From positions 1 to 64,000 of the forward strand of contig NZ_AXUS01000004.1 in NCBI RefSeq assembly GCF_000498755.1: a stretch of 64,000 bases of DNA. Reading direction: 5' to 3'. The DNA is from Clostridioides mangenotii TR (GTDB lineage: Bacteria; Bacillota; Clostridia; Peptostreptococcales; Peptostreptococcaceae). Both the position numbers and the translations under genes were made by a program. The notes under the pieces are model-generated. The model did not search any database, had not been told where the DNA came from, and was given only the letters and a program-made list of their open reading frames with translations. Positions 38,436 through 47,936 of the stretch are shown in pieces. Each line of letters opens with the position of its first letter. Position 1 is the stretch's first letter.

Positions 38436-39932
38436 TTAATCCTCCTCAAGCTTTGTTATCCTGTTTGCAGCTATATCTATAATCTCATTATCTAGTCCTA
38501 ATAACTTACATACATTTAAAGCATCCTTTGGAACTTTAGTTTCTTTACTGACTTTTTCTAGTCTATAATCCATATATTCTTGAAGTAATTTTATGCCATT
38601 TAAGTTCTCATTTAGACCCATTCCAACCTTCAAATCTATTTGACGTTTTAGTCCATCAAAGTCTACATTCTTAAGACCTATTACTTGGTAATACGTAGCA
38701 TTATCTATATTTATATCATCTAAATGTGTAGATATTAAACTGATAGTATTATGATTTTTAAAATATTCACATATGGCTTTTAAGAGTATCCTTCCCTCAA
38801 CTGGGTTTGTACCCCTGGCGAATTCATCTAGAGCTACAAATCCGTCTCTTACCTTCATAAGTTTTATTATTTCTTTTAATTTTATAATCTCAGCTCCAAA
38901 TGAGCTTAGGCCTTTATTTATATCTTGCATGTCATCATTTATTAAATATATAAAGTCTAATACACATAAGTTAGCCTCTTTAGCAAATACATAAAAACCG
39001 CATTGGAATAAGTATAGATTGAGAGCTATTGTTTTCATACTTACACTTTTTCCACCCATATTAGCACCACTTATTATAGTAACTTTGTTATCTATATCTA
39101 CACTAATTGGGATGTATTCTTTATTCTGTGAATTCAAAATTTCTTTAAGATTTGGATCTACAAGATTTTCAAAGCAAATCCTATTTTCATTATTTATAGT
39201 AGGTTTTACTGCATTGTACTTAATTGCTAAGTTTGCCTTGGCAATAAGTACATCCAATTTACCTATAGATTTCATATTTTCATCGATATCGTTTATATAG
39301 TTAAATAGATTTTCACTTAAATATTTTCTAATTTTTAATTCTTCTTTTTCTTCATTTAAAACAATATTTAATCTTTCTTTTTTAAATTTTTCTATTCTAT
39401 CTGGATCTGTTTCAATATATATCTTATTTTCTATATTTAGCTTATTTTTCCTAATGGAAGATAATTTTTTACTATAGGTATTATATATTTGGAATGTAGC
39501 TAAATTAAGTTCGTCTGGATCTAATAATTTAACAACATCTTCTAGATCCTTGAAATTTATATAATCTATAGTTATATTTAATTTTTGATAGTTACTAATT
39601 ATCTCGTTAGTGTTTATAGCAAATTTTTTTATTTCAAATAATTCTAGTTCATCTAATACTTTATTATTTTTTAATCTATCTATAGTATTTTTTATATTTT
39701 TAGTTTTACAAAATGTGTACTCTATATCATCATACACAACTTTATTTTCATCAAAGCCATTAATTATTACTTCTATATAATTAAGCTCCCTCGTTAATTT
39801 CTCACTATTTTCTTTTTTATATATTTTTATATTAGCTTTCTCTTTTACACCATATGGTGTAATCGTATTTACTTCATTTATTATAAATGACTTGATATAA
39901 TCACCTTCTTGCTTATAAAAACTTATTTTCAT
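38436..39932 (-). CDS. kamC: MutS-like ATPase, lysine 5,6-aminomutase reactivase subunit KamC
   Basis: 498 residues. The C-terminal half is a MutS-type ATPase: Walker A GANMGGKSVSMKT (around 285), Walker B FVALDEFARGTNP, then SLISTHLDD. The first half is helical and shows no mismatch-binding domain. In lysine-fermenting bacteria this protein with KamB reactivates the B12 mutase by exchanging damaged cofactor. The ATG overlaps the kamB stop (ATGA). Subunit names follow gene order kamA-E and common annotation. Confidence 0.88.
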   Translation of the reverse strand: MKISFYKQEGDYIKSFIINEVNTITPYGVKEKANIKIYKKENSEKLTRELNYIEVIINGFDENKVVYDDIEYTFCKTKNIKNTIDRLKNNKVLDELELFEIKKFAINTNEIISNYQKLNITIDYINFKDLEDVVKLLDPDELNLATFQIYNTYSKKLSSIRKNKLNIENKIYIETDPDRIEKFKKERLNIVLNEEKEELKIRKYLSENLFNYINDIDENMKSIGKLDVLIAKANLAIKYNAVKPTINNENRICFENLVDPNLKEILNSQNKEYIPISVDIDNKVTIISGANMGGKSVSMKTIALNLYLFQCGFYVFAKEANLCVLDFIYLINDDMQDINKGLSSFGAEIIKLKEIIKLMKVRDGFVALDEFARGTNPVEGRILLKAICEYFKNHNTISLISTHLDDINIDNATYYQVIGLKNVDFDGLKRQIDLKVGMGLNENLNGIKLLQEYMDYRLEKVSKETKVPKDALNVCKLLGLDNEIIDIAANRITKLEED

Positions 39933-40948
39933 ATCTCGGCAACATTAAACACTCTTATGTCGATTTTGTTCTGTATACTCTCAATAAAACACTTATTATC
40001 AAAGCTATACCCTTCTATCGATGTTGGATTTATACTTAATCCTATTAAATTTACTTTATTTATTACTTTTATATTCCCTTTAAGCTTTATAAACTTATCA
40101 AATATTTCTTTATCTAAAAATATCTTTGTGCTATCACTAACCAATATAGTAATATTTTTATATTCATCGCCACTTTTTATAAAGTTGTTTATAAATTCAT
40201 TGCTTACTATTCCATCTACAACCACATATTTAGTATCTTGATCTATTCTCTTTATAATCTCTTTAGAAGAATTTAAAGTAGTCTTTATGTCTATAAATTT
40301 GAATGAATAGTCTTTATTTACTAAACTTACCTTATATGTTTTTAAATTTTCATAAATTTCATAAAATTTTTCATCATTCGTTTTAGCGAGATTTAAAATA
40401 TTAGCTTCAAATACTATTTTCTCAACTGCCTTATTTATGTCTTTATCAATTACAGCACCACTACAAAATATTGTAGAATCTGTAATAGACGGCGAACCTA
40501 ATGTTTTTCTTGATAAAGCTCCATCGACCATACTCAGGTCTGCACCATAATATTTTAGCCTTTCACATATGTACTTTATTTGAGTATTTATAGACGGTCC
40601 TGCAAGCTCAACATATCCATCACTTAAAGACCTAAATATAACTATATTTCCCATTGGTGTCGTTATCCCTGTTAACTCTAAAATCTCTTTAGTTATATCA
40701 CTGCTTAAAGCTAAGTTTGTAGCTGTAGCGATTATAGTGTCTTTGTTTACATATATTCTAGGCTTTTGAGTTTTAGTAACAATATCTAAACCCTCTCCAT
40801 CTACACCTATCGATGTAAGTCCTAACACTATATTTCTATTTAAACATTCTTTTAAAATATAGTTCAAAGTAGTAGTTTTGCCCACATTTTTGTAGTTACC
40901 TATAATAGATAGACTATTATATCTTAGAATTTCATCTAATATGTTCAT
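39929..40948 (-). CDS. kamB: Lysine 5,6-aminomutase reactivase subunit KamB
   Basis: 339 residues. The N-terminus has a P-loop-like segment (IIGNYKNVGKTTTLNYIL, residues about 15-32), then LGLTSIGVDGEGLD and VDGALSRKTLGSPSIT. These are features of the conserved protein always found with the MutS-like KamC in lysine and ornithine aminomutase clusters. It is thought to act in mutase reactivation. It lies between kamA and kamC; a 187-bp spacer with a large palindrome separates it from kamA. Confidence 0.85.
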   Translation of the reverse strand: MNILDEILRYNSLSIIGNYKNVGKTTTLNYILKECLNRNIVLGLTSIGVDGEGLDIVTKTQKPRIYVNKDTIIATATNLALSSDITKEILELTGITTPMGNIVIFRSLSDGYVELAGPSINTQIKYICERLKYYGADLSMVDGALSRKTLGSPSITDSTIFCSGAVIDKDINKAVEKIVFEANILNLAKTNDEKFYEIYENLKTYKVSLVNKDYSFKFIDIKTTLNSSKEIIKRIDQDTKYVVVDGIVSNEFINNFIKSGDEYKNITILVSDSTKIFLDKEIFDKFIKLKGNIKVINKVNLIGLSINPTSIEGYSFDNKCFIESIQNKIDIRVFNVAEI

Positions 40949-41004
40949 AATTATATCCTCAAAACTAAAATTGATTTTTTATAAACGGTGTACATTTAAT
41001 ATTT

Positions 41005-41044
41005 CAAAGATATTATAAACTCATATGAGTTTATAATATCTTTG
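41005..41044. repeat. 40-bp perfect palindrome between kamA and kamB
   Basis: CAAAGATATTATAAACTCAT is followed at once by its reverse complement, with no spacer. As RNA it would give a stem of about 18 pairs. On the minus strand the following bases are AAATATTAAATG, so it lacks a good T run. It may be a processing site, a partial terminator or a protein-binding site that sets kamA and kamBCDE at different levels. Confidence 0.7.
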
Positions 41045-41135
41045 TAAAATCTTTTAACTGCTATTTTAAGAAATAACATAAATTTGTCACTCAAATTTAT
41101 AATTTTAATAATGTATTTTAGTTTACAGTGAAATT

Positions 41136-42386
41136 TTAACCTAATTGAGTGCTAAGTTCTCTTTTCTTTCTTTCTAATCCAACTGGCTCAATAACACTTC
41201 GTTGATTGTTTATAAGACCTGCTACCCCTACCTTATTGACTTCTTTTTCACCTTTACAGACTTCACATTCACACGTATGATTGTAATTACTTGGCTCTGT
41301 ATAAGTAGTAATAACTCCCTCGAAATTTCTAAGTATTACCTTATCATAGCTTTGAGAAATTACATAATTAGGCATAACTGGAGTCTTACCACCACCACCT
41401 GGCGCATCTACTACGAAAGTTGGGATACAATATCCCGATGTATGACCTCTTAACCCTTCCATAATTTCTATACCTTTGGCTACTGGTGTTCTAAAGTGCT
41501 CTATTCCATTAGATAAGTCACATTGGTATATATAGTATGGTCTAACTCTTATATTTGCCAAGTCATTTACTAACTTCATCATTACATGCATACAATCATT
41601 TACTCCTCTTAGTAGAACACTTTGGTTACCCAAAGGGATACCTGCATTTACCATTTTAGTACAAGCCTCTATAGCTTCAGGTGTTATTTCTTTAGGATGA
41701 TTAAAATGTGTATTTAACCATACAGGGTGATATTTTTTCAACATATTTACTAAATTATCAGTTATTCTTTGTGGCATAACAACAGGAACTCGACTTCCAA
41801 TTCTCACAATTTCTACATGTGGTATTTCTCTTAACTTCTTTATAATATATTCTAGTCTATCATCACTCATTAAAAGTGCATCCCCACCTGATAATAATAC
41901 ATCCCTTATAGCAGGCGTATTTCTTATATATTCTATAGCCTTGTCTATTCTATCAACTGGTTGAGCTCCATCATTTTGTCCTGCGAATCTTCTTCTAGTA
42001 CAATGTCTACAGTACATCGCACATTGATCTGTTATTAAAAGCAACGCTCTATCTGGATATCTATGTGTAAGGCCTGGAACAGGTGAGTCTCCATCTTCAT
42101 GAAGTGGGTCATCTAAGTCAGCATCTGATACTTTCAACTCATCTGACGTTGGTATTGCTTGTTTTCTAACAGGATCATTAGGGTTTGTTGGATCTATTAA
42201 TGATAAGTAGTATGGTGTTATACTCATTCTCAAAGTTTTAAGACATTCCTTAACACCTTGTTCTTCATGCTCTGTAAGTGGAATATATTTTTTTAATTCT
42301 TCAACTGAAGTTATTCTATTTTTTACTTGCCAATTCCAATCATTCCATAATTCATCGCTAACATTTTTAAATATTTTTCTTTCCAT
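41136..42386 (-). CDS. kamA: L-lysine 2,3-aminomutase KamA (radical SAM)
   Basis: 416 residues. Converts L-lysine to L-beta-lysine, the first step of lysine fermentation. The radical SAM cluster motif is CAMYCRHCTRRR near residue 134. GGDALLMSD binds SAM, and the PLP-binding Lys lies in APGGGGKTPVMPNY. The C-terminal Cys pair (CECEVCKG) fits the zinc site of clostridial KamA. Normal length. ATG follows AGGGAGGATATAAG. Confidence 0.97.
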   Translation of the reverse strand: MERKIFKNVSDELWNDWNWQVKNRITSVEELKKYIPLTEHEEQGVKECLKTLRMSITPYYLSLIDPTNPNDPVRKQAIPTSDELKVSDADLDDPLHEDGDSPVPGLTHRYPDRALLLITDQCAMYCRHCTRRRFAGQNDGAQPVDRIDKAIEYIRNTPAIRDVLLSGGDALLMSDDRLEYIIKKLREIPHVEIVRIGSRVPVVMPQRITDNLVNMLKKYHPVWLNTHFNHPKEITPEAIEACTKMVNAGIPLGNQSVLLRGVNDCMHVMMKLVNDLANIRVRPYYIYQCDLSNGIEHFRTPVAKGIEIMEGLRGHTSGYCIPTFVVDAPGGGGKTPVMPNYVISQSYDKVILRNFEGVITTYTEPSNYNHTCECEVCKGEKEVNKVGVAGLINNQRSVIEPVGLERKKRELSTQLG

Positions 42387-42404
42387 AACTTATATCCTCC
42401 CTAG

Positions 42405-43436
42405 TTATATATATAAATTCTTAAATATTTTTCTTAATGTCGCACTTTCTCTCAAAGCAGTCAACGTGACATCTGCATGCCCCTTTGTGTACCCGTTTCC
42501 TATTATCATATCTACATCTTTCCCTACGCCCTCAGCTCCTAGAGCTGCTTTTGTGAATACTGTTGCCATTGAGAAGAAGTATACTACTCCACCATCTCTA
42601 ACTGGTAATATTGTACTCATTTCTGTATTTTGAACATTTACACAGTTTATCGCTAAATCAACTTCTTTACCGTCATTTACTTCTAATACTTTTTTAAGAA
42701 CTTCTGTAGGATTTTTTGCATCTACAGCTATTACTGAATCTACAAGATCATTTTCCTTTAAGAATGCTGCTTGTTCGTCATCTATAACAAGAGCAATTAC
42801 TCTTCCAGTTTTACCTGCTTTTTTTCTAGCTTCATAACAGCAAAGCATTCCAGATTTTCCAGCAGCTCCAAGTATTAAAACACTATCTCCTTCTTTAACC
42901 AATTTTTGAGTCTGAGCCGGTGCTCCAGCAACATCAAGTGCCGCTAATGCTAAGTTTTCTTCCATATCTGTCGGTAACTTAGCATATATTCCACTCTCAA
43001 ATAAAATTGCTTTTCCCTTAATTTCAACTCTGTCTATATCGGCTTTTATATCTATTATTTCTTCTATTTTTAATGGTGTTAATGATAGTGATACTAATGT
43101 TGCTATTTTGTCTCCTACTTTTAAATCTATTTTATCTACTAAGTCATGACCTATTTTCTCTATTGTTCCTATTAACATACCTCCAGAACCTGTTATCGGA
43201 TTCTGCATTTTTCCCTTTTCTTCTACTATCTCTAATATACTTGACTTTATCTTCTCTATATCATGTTCGCATTCTTTTTCTATTTGGTTGAAACTTGCTG
43301 AGTCTATATTCAATGCTTGTACATCTATTAAAATTTCGTTATCATATATGTTCATATCATTGTTTACTTTTTTTGCTGGTTGTGGAAGTGAATTTTCACC
43401 TATAACTCTATGTGTACCATATTTGCATCCTTTCAT
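42405..43436 (-). CDS. kdd: L-erythro-3,5-diaminohexanoate dehydrogenase Kdd
   Basis: 343 residues. NAD-dependent oxidative deamination of 3,5-diaminohexanoate to 5-amino-3-oxohexanoate. It begins KGCKYGTHRVIGENSLPQPA and has a Rossmann motif (VLILGAAGKSGMLCCYEARKK) near residue 187, as in known Kdd proteins. The domain plan is that of the medium-chain dehydrogenase fold. It lies between kamA and the CoA-transferase genes with 15-20 base gaps. Confidence 0.95.
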   Translation of the reverse strand: MKGCKYGTHRVIGENSLPQPAKKVNNDMNIYDNEILIDVQALNIDSASFNQIEKECEHDIEKIKSSILEIVEEKGKMQNPITGSGGMLIGTIEKIGHDLVDKIDLKVGDKIATLVSLSLTPLKIEEIIDIKADIDRVEIKGKAILFESGIYAKLPTDMEENLALAALDVAGAPAQTQKLVKEGDSVLILGAAGKSGMLCCYEARKKAGKTGRVIALVIDDEQAAFLKENDLVDSVIAVDAKNPTEVLKKVLEVNDGKEVDLAINCVNVQNTEMSTILPVRDGGVVYFFSMATVFTKAALGAEGVGKDVDMIIGNGYTKGHADVTLTALRESATLRKIFKNLYI

Positions 43437-43452
43437 TTCTAATCCCCTCTTT

Positions 43453-44112
43453 TTATACTAATTGTGCTTTTGTATACACTAAATTATCAGATATTATTAA
43501 ATCTGCGTCTGTCATTTCTTTTAACTCTTCTATTGTTATATCTTCACTTATTTCAGTTAAAACTAATCCTTCTTCTGTAACATTCATAACTGCAAATTCA
43601 GTTATTATCATATCAACTACACCTTTTGCAGTTAATGGAAGAGTACAGTTTTTAAGTATTTTAGATTTACCTTTCGCGGTATGTAACATGGCAACTATGA
43701 CTTTTTTAGCACCAATTACTAAATCCATAGCCCCACCCATCCCTGGAACCATTTTTCCTGGTACTATCCAATTAGCTAAGTTTCCATGTTGATCCACTTC
43801 TAGTGCTCCTAGTACTGTTACATCTACATGTCCTCCTCTTATGATTCCGAAAGACACTGATGTATCGAAGAAAGCTCCATTATCGTTTATAGTTACATAT
43901 TGACCACCTGCATTAGTTATATATGGGATAATTTCATCTTCATCCGCAACTTTACCCATTCCAACCATTCCATTTTCAGATTGGAAAGTTAAATTTATAC
44001 CTTCTTCTATATAATTTGTGGTTAATGTAGGAAGCCCTATTCCTAAATTTACTAATTGATTGTTTTTTAATTCCTTAGCTACTCTTCTAGCTATAACCTC
44101 TTTAGGATTCAT
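43453..44112 (-). CDS. atoA: Butyryl-CoA:acetoacetate CoA-transferase beta subunit
   Basis: 219 residues. The beta-subunit motifs are [14 protein letters not shown] and the catalytic Glu in SENGMVGMG, then [15 protein letters not shown] and [14 protein letters not shown]. The enzyme moves CoA from butyryl-CoA to acetoacetate, which releases butyrate and feeds the thiolase. The acceptor specificity comes from the cluster context. ATG overlaps the alpha-subunit stop (TAATG). The symbol is the generic one. Confidence 0.92.
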   Translation of the reverse strand: MNPKEVIARRVAKELKNNQLVNLGIGLPTLTTNYIEEGINLTFQSENGMVGMGKVADEDEIIPYITNAGGQYVTINDNGAFFDTSVSFGIIRGGHVDVTVLGALEVDQHGNLANWIVPGKMVPGMGGAMDLVIGAKKVIVAMLHTAKGKSKILKNCTLPLTAKGVVDMIITEFAVMNVTEEGLVLTEISEDITIEELKEMTDADLIISDNLVYTKAQLV

Positions 44113-44765
44113 TATTTTTCCTCCTTTATAATGTAATCTACTACTACACCTGGAGTCATTATCAATTCTTTATCTATACTTCCTACACTTACTAATTCTT
44201 CAGCTTGGACCACTACTATGTCACTTGCCATAGCTATCATTGGATTGAAATTTTTAGTTGTACCTTTATATACTGTATTTCCAAACTCGTCTACCAAACT
44301 CCCATTCACAAGTGCAACATCGGCTCTTAATGGAAGTTCTAATAAATATTCTTTTTCATCTATAGTTATTTTTTGTTTACTTTCTTCTACAATGGTACCT
44401 ACTCCTGTGGGAGTTAATATTCCACCTAAACCATATCCCCCTGCTCTTATCCTCTCTATAAGCGTTCCTTGTGGGGATAGCTCAACATCTAGTTTTCCTT
44501 CATTCATTAGTCTTCCGGTTTCTGAATTTGTACCTATGTGAGATGCTATAACCTTTTTAACTTGATTATTAACAATTAGTCTTCCTATACCTTCATCTAC
44601 ATAGGAAGTGTCATTCCCTATTATAGTTAAATTTTTAACATCCGATTCTATAAGTGAATCGATAAGAACTTCTCCTGTTCCACATCCTAAGAATCCACCT
44701 ATCATAATAGTCATATCATCTTTATAAAGTCCCTTTAATTTTTCCAAAGATATAACTTTATTCAT
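44112..44765 (-). CDS. atoD: Butyryl-CoA:acetoacetate CoA-transferase alpha subunit
   Basis: About 217 residues. The alpha-subunit pattern is [20 protein letters not shown] and later [16 protein letters not shown]. It is translationally coupled to the beta subunit. I prefer ATG 44765, eight bases after GAGGGGG; a GTG three codons earlier is possible. It lies between kce and the beta subunit. Confidence 0.92.
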   Translation of the reverse strand: MNKVISLEKLKGLYKDDMTIMIGGFLGCGTGEVLIDSLIESDVKNLTIIGNDTSYVDEGIGRLIVNNQVKKVIASHIGTNSETGRLMNEGKLDVELSPQGTLIERIRAGGYGLGGILTPTGVGTIVEESKQKITIDEKEYLLELPLRADVALVNGSLVDEFGNTVYKGTTKNFNPMIAMASDIVVVQAEELVSVGSIDKELIMTPGVVVDYIIKEEK

Positions 44766-44788
44766 TTTAGACACCCCCTCAATATATT

Positions 44789-45634
44789 CTAAGCTTCTTG
44801 TGCACTTAATATCTTAGCTTCTAGACCTAGTATTTGACGAGCTTCTACTGGCGTTGCAACTTCTCTTCCGAGTTCTCTTACAATATTTGCTGCTTTTCGA
44901 ACAAATTCACCATTAGATGAAGCTGGTACTCCTTTTTTCATATAAACATTATCTTCAAAACCAACTCTTACATGTCCACCCATTAATACACCTAAGGCTA
45001 TCATGTCAAATTGATATCTACCTATACCGCTTACTGTAAACGTGGAATTTTGAGGTATACTTTCTCTCATAAACATTAAATCTCTATAAGTTGCACCTAT
45101 CCCCCCGTTAACTCCCATAACAAAGTTAAAATGCATATTATCATTAATAAACCCTTTTTTATTAAGCCTAATAGCCATGTCTACCATACCCTTGTCAAAT
45201 ACTTCTATCTCTGGCTTAATATTTAACTCTATCATTTTTTTTCCAAACTCTTTTATAGTATTTTCGGTATTTACAAATATTTCATCTCCACCAAAGTTAC
45301 AAGTTCCACAATCTAATGTTGCCATTTCAGGATAAAGATCTACGGGTTGTATTCTTTCTTCATTGCTCATTCCAACTGCACCTCCAGTTGAAGGTTGAAT
45401 AATGGCATCTGGACATGCAATTTTTATAGCATCTATACACTCTTTAAATCTGTTTATATCTTGTGTAGGAGCACCATTATCTTCTCTTACATGAAGATGT
45501 ATTATACTTGCACCGGCATCATAAGCTGACTTTGCTTCTCTCGCTATTTCTTCTACAGTGTAAGGTACATTTGGATTATGCTCCTTTGTTACCTCAGCAC
45601 CACATATAGCCGCAGTTATTATAACCTTTTGCAT
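44789..45634 (-). CDS. kce: 3-keto-5-aminohexanoate cleavage enzyme Kce
   Basis: 281 residues. Condenses 5-amino-3-oxohexanoate with acetyl-CoA to give acetoacetate and 3-aminobutyryl-CoA. It shows BKACE-family marks: ITAAICGAEVTKEHNPNVPYT at the N-terminus, the metal site HLHVRED, and GGHVRVGFEDN near the end. ATG follows GGGGAGGATTT. The exact substrate of BKACE proteins varies, but the surrounding kdd and kal genes make Kce the firm choice. Confidence 0.96.
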   Translation of the reverse strand: MQKVIITAAICGAEVTKEHNPNVPYTVEEIAREAKSAYDAGASIIHLHVREDNGAPTQDINRFKECIDAIKIACPDAIIQPSTGGAVGMSNEERIQPVDLYPEMATLDCGTCNFGGDEIFVNTENTIKEFGKKMIELNIKPEIEVFDKGMVDMAIRLNKKGFINDNMHFNFVMGVNGGIGATYRDLMFMRESIPQNSTFTVSGIGRYQFDMIALGVLMGGHVRVGFEDNVYMKKGVPASSNGEFVRKAANIVRELGREVATPVEARQILGLEAKILSAQEA

Positions 45635-45656
45635 ATTAAATCCTCCCCTTAAATAA

Positions 45657-46037
45657 CTATAATCTTTGCTTATCTTTCGGTACTACACAAGTTCCACTAG
45701 CTTTACAAACTACTATTGGATCCTTTAAAACCTCTGCAGCTGAATCATTTATATCATTTCTAGGTATTATAACTTTTCTAGCTTCAAACACCATTTTTCT
45801 AGAACTATTTCCGACATTAACAATTTCACCTACAGCTTCTATGTAATCTCCTGCGTATACTGGGGCCATAAATTCTACACTATCGTAAGCTTTGAATAGC
45901 CCTTCATCTCCATCATTTTGTATTAATAGTTCAGTCGCAATATCCCCAAATAATTGAAGCATCTTAGCCCCATCTACTAAATTTCCACCGTAATGAACAT
46001 CATGGCTGCTCATTCTCATTCTAATCATTGATTTCAT
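45657..46037 (-). CDS. kal: 3-aminobutyryl-CoA ammonia-lyase Kal
   Basis: 126 residues, hotdog fold. [26 protein letters not shown] is the conserved N-terminal part. It removes ammonia from L-3-aminobutyryl-CoA to give crotonyl-CoA, which Bcd/Etf reduces. Normal length for Kal. AAGGAGGATG lies close to the ATG. It sits between kce and etfA. Confidence 0.94.
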   Translation of the reverse strand: MKSMIRMRMSSHDVHYGGNLVDGAKMLQLFGDIATELLIQNDGDEGLFKAYDSVEFMAPVYAGDYIEAVGEIVNVGNSSRKMVFEARKVIIPRNDINDSAAEVLKDPIVVCKASGTCVVPKDKQRL

Positions 46038-46090
46038 ATGAACATCCTCCTTTAATTAATTTATTTGTATTTTGAAATATGTTTTATATA

Positions 46091-47064
46091 TTATGCTAAT
46101 TCTTGTATTAAATTTTTTACAACTTTATTGACTTCGCCTACTATAGAAAGGTCAGCGTTTTCAAATATAGGAGCATCAGGATTTGTATTAATAGCTATTA
46201 TATACTCAGATCCTTCCATACCAGCTATATGTTGTATCGCTCCTGATATCCCGCATGCGATATATAAGTCAGGTCTTACAGTTTTTCCAGTTTGACCTAC
46301 TTGACGATTTTTATCAACCCATCCAGCATCAACTACAGCACGCGATGCACTAACTTCAGCTCCTAATATATCAGCTAATTCATATAAGGCATCCAGATTC
46401 TCTTTAGATCCTAGACCTCTACCTGCCGATATAAGTATTTTTGCATCTTCAATTTTAACCTGTTTTACATTTTCTTTTATAAAATCCAATACTTGTATAC
46501 TTTTACCCTCATTAGACAAATCAACTGAGAAATCTTCTATCGTCCCATTTCTAGAAAAGTCTTTTTCTAATTTTTCCATAACACCTGCCTTACAGTGCTC
46601 ATTTGAGGTCGATGATCTGGACATATTATAGTAGCCATTATATTTCCACCAAATGCTGGTCTTGTCATAAGTAATCCATTACTTTCATCATCTATATCAA
46701 GTGACGTACAGTCGGCTGTAAGTCCTGTCTCAATACTTGAACTAACTCTCGGCGCTAAATCTCTACCTATTGTAGTTGCGCCTACTAAAACTATATCCGG
46801 ATCCTTCTTTTTTATAACTTCACAAAATGCTTTTGTGTAAGTGCTTGTTATATATACATCTAAGTTTTCATCATCAACACAAATAACTTCATCTGCACCG
46901 TATTGTATAAGTTCTTCACATAATAGCTTAACATTGTGTCCTAATAATACAGCACATACTTTAGCATCTAATCTATCTGCTAACGCTTTGCCTTTCCCTA
47001 ATAATTCCAAAGATACATTTTGTACTTCACCGCTTCTTTGTTCTACAAAAACCATTACACTCAT
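46091..47064 (-). CDS. etfA: Electron transfer flavoprotein alpha subunit EtfA (frameshifted in this sequence)
   Basis: The N-terminal part (MSVMVFVEQRSGEVQN) runs to HRPQMSTVRQVLWKN and stops. The other frame goes on GVMEKLEKDFSRN and includes the FAD-binding C-terminal part (AGRGLGSKENLDALYELADILGAEVSASRAVVDAGWV, VRPDLYIACGISGAIQHIAGMEGSEYIIAINTNPDAPIF). One missing C near 46587 would give TVRPGVMEKL; the corrected protein has about 324 residues. It pairs with EtfB and Bcd in electron-bifurcating reduction of crotonyl-CoA. Real mutation or sequencing error cannot be told from here. Confidence 0.9.
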
Positions 47065-47111
47065 TAATCTACCTCCATAATCACTACTTTTTTAAGAGAA
47101 AGTTCATTAAA

Positions 47112-47918
47112 TTATATATTACTAACCTTTACTTCCGTTATTATATGTTTTTCTTTGAGAGCATTCATTATTATTGATGCTCCTTCTCTCTCGTCTACAT
47201 CGTGGACTGTTCCTCTAGCTTTTACTCCCTTAGTAAATGATTTCTTAACCTTTGTAGGAGAACCCTTTAAACCTATTTCTTCTAAACCAACATCAATATC
47301 CTTTAATGTCCAAGTTTCAATCAAATCTTTATTCATACAATCGTATATTCTAGAAACTTTCATATATCTTGGTGAATTCATCTCTTGCAGAGTAGTTATA
47401 AGAATTGGCATCTTTGCCTTAATAACTTGATATCCATCTTCAAAAGCCCTATTTACTACCACATAATCGCCTTCTACATCTAACTTATCAACATAAGTTA
47501 TTGATGGTATATCAAGGTGATTTGCTATTTGAGGACCAACTTGTGCAGTATCTCCATCTATTGCTTGCCTACCTGCTATTATTAAATCATAGTCTAATTT
47601 TTTAATTGCTCCTGCTATGGTTTTTGAAGTAGCTAATGTGTCTGCTCCTGCAAATGCTCTATCTGTAAGAAGTATCGCTCTATCTGCACCCATAGCTATT
47701 GCTTCTTCTAATGCATTTTTAGCTTGAGGAGGTCCCATTGATAGTACAGTAACTGTAGCCCCTATTTTTTCTTTTAACCTTACGGCCTCCTCTATTCCAG
47801 CTTTATCATCTGGGTTTATTATACTCGGTACACCATCTCTTATTAATGTCCCAGTTTTTGGGTCTAATCTTACTTCTGTTGTATCTGGTACTTGTTTTAC
47901 ACAAACCAAAATATTCAT
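47112..47918 (-). CDS. etfB: Electron transfer flavoprotein beta subunit EtfB
   Basis: 268 residues. NILVCVKQVPDTTEVRLDPKTGTLIRDGVPSIINPDDKAGIEEA at the N-terminus is diagnostic. DYDLIIAGRQAIDGDTAQVGPQIA and the family segment LITTLQEMNSPRYM follow. In clostridia EtfB carries the bifurcating FAD and the NADH site. AGGAGGAATCGT precedes the ATG. Gene order bcd-etfB-etfA is standard. Confidence 0.96.
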   Translation of the reverse strand: MNILVCVKQVPDTTEVRLDPKTGTLIRDGVPSIINPDDKAGIEEAVRLKEKIGATVTVLSMGPPQAKNALEEAIAMGADRAILLTDRAFAGADTLATSKTIAGAIKKLDYDLIIAGRQAIDGDTAQVGPQIANHLDIPSITYVDKLDVEGDYVVVNRAFEDGYQVIKAKMPILITTLQEMNSPRYMKVSRIYDCMNKDLIETWTLKDIDVGLEEIGLKGSPTKVKKSFTKGVKARGTVHDVDEREGASIIMNALKEKHIITEVKVSNI

Positions 47919-47936
47919 ACGATTCCTCCTGAAAAA

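Noticed and set aside
38436-39932. A DNA mismatch repair MutS protein
   Set aside because: It lacks the mismatch-binding domains and sits in overlap with kamB and kamD, as the reactivase ATPase does in lysine clusters.
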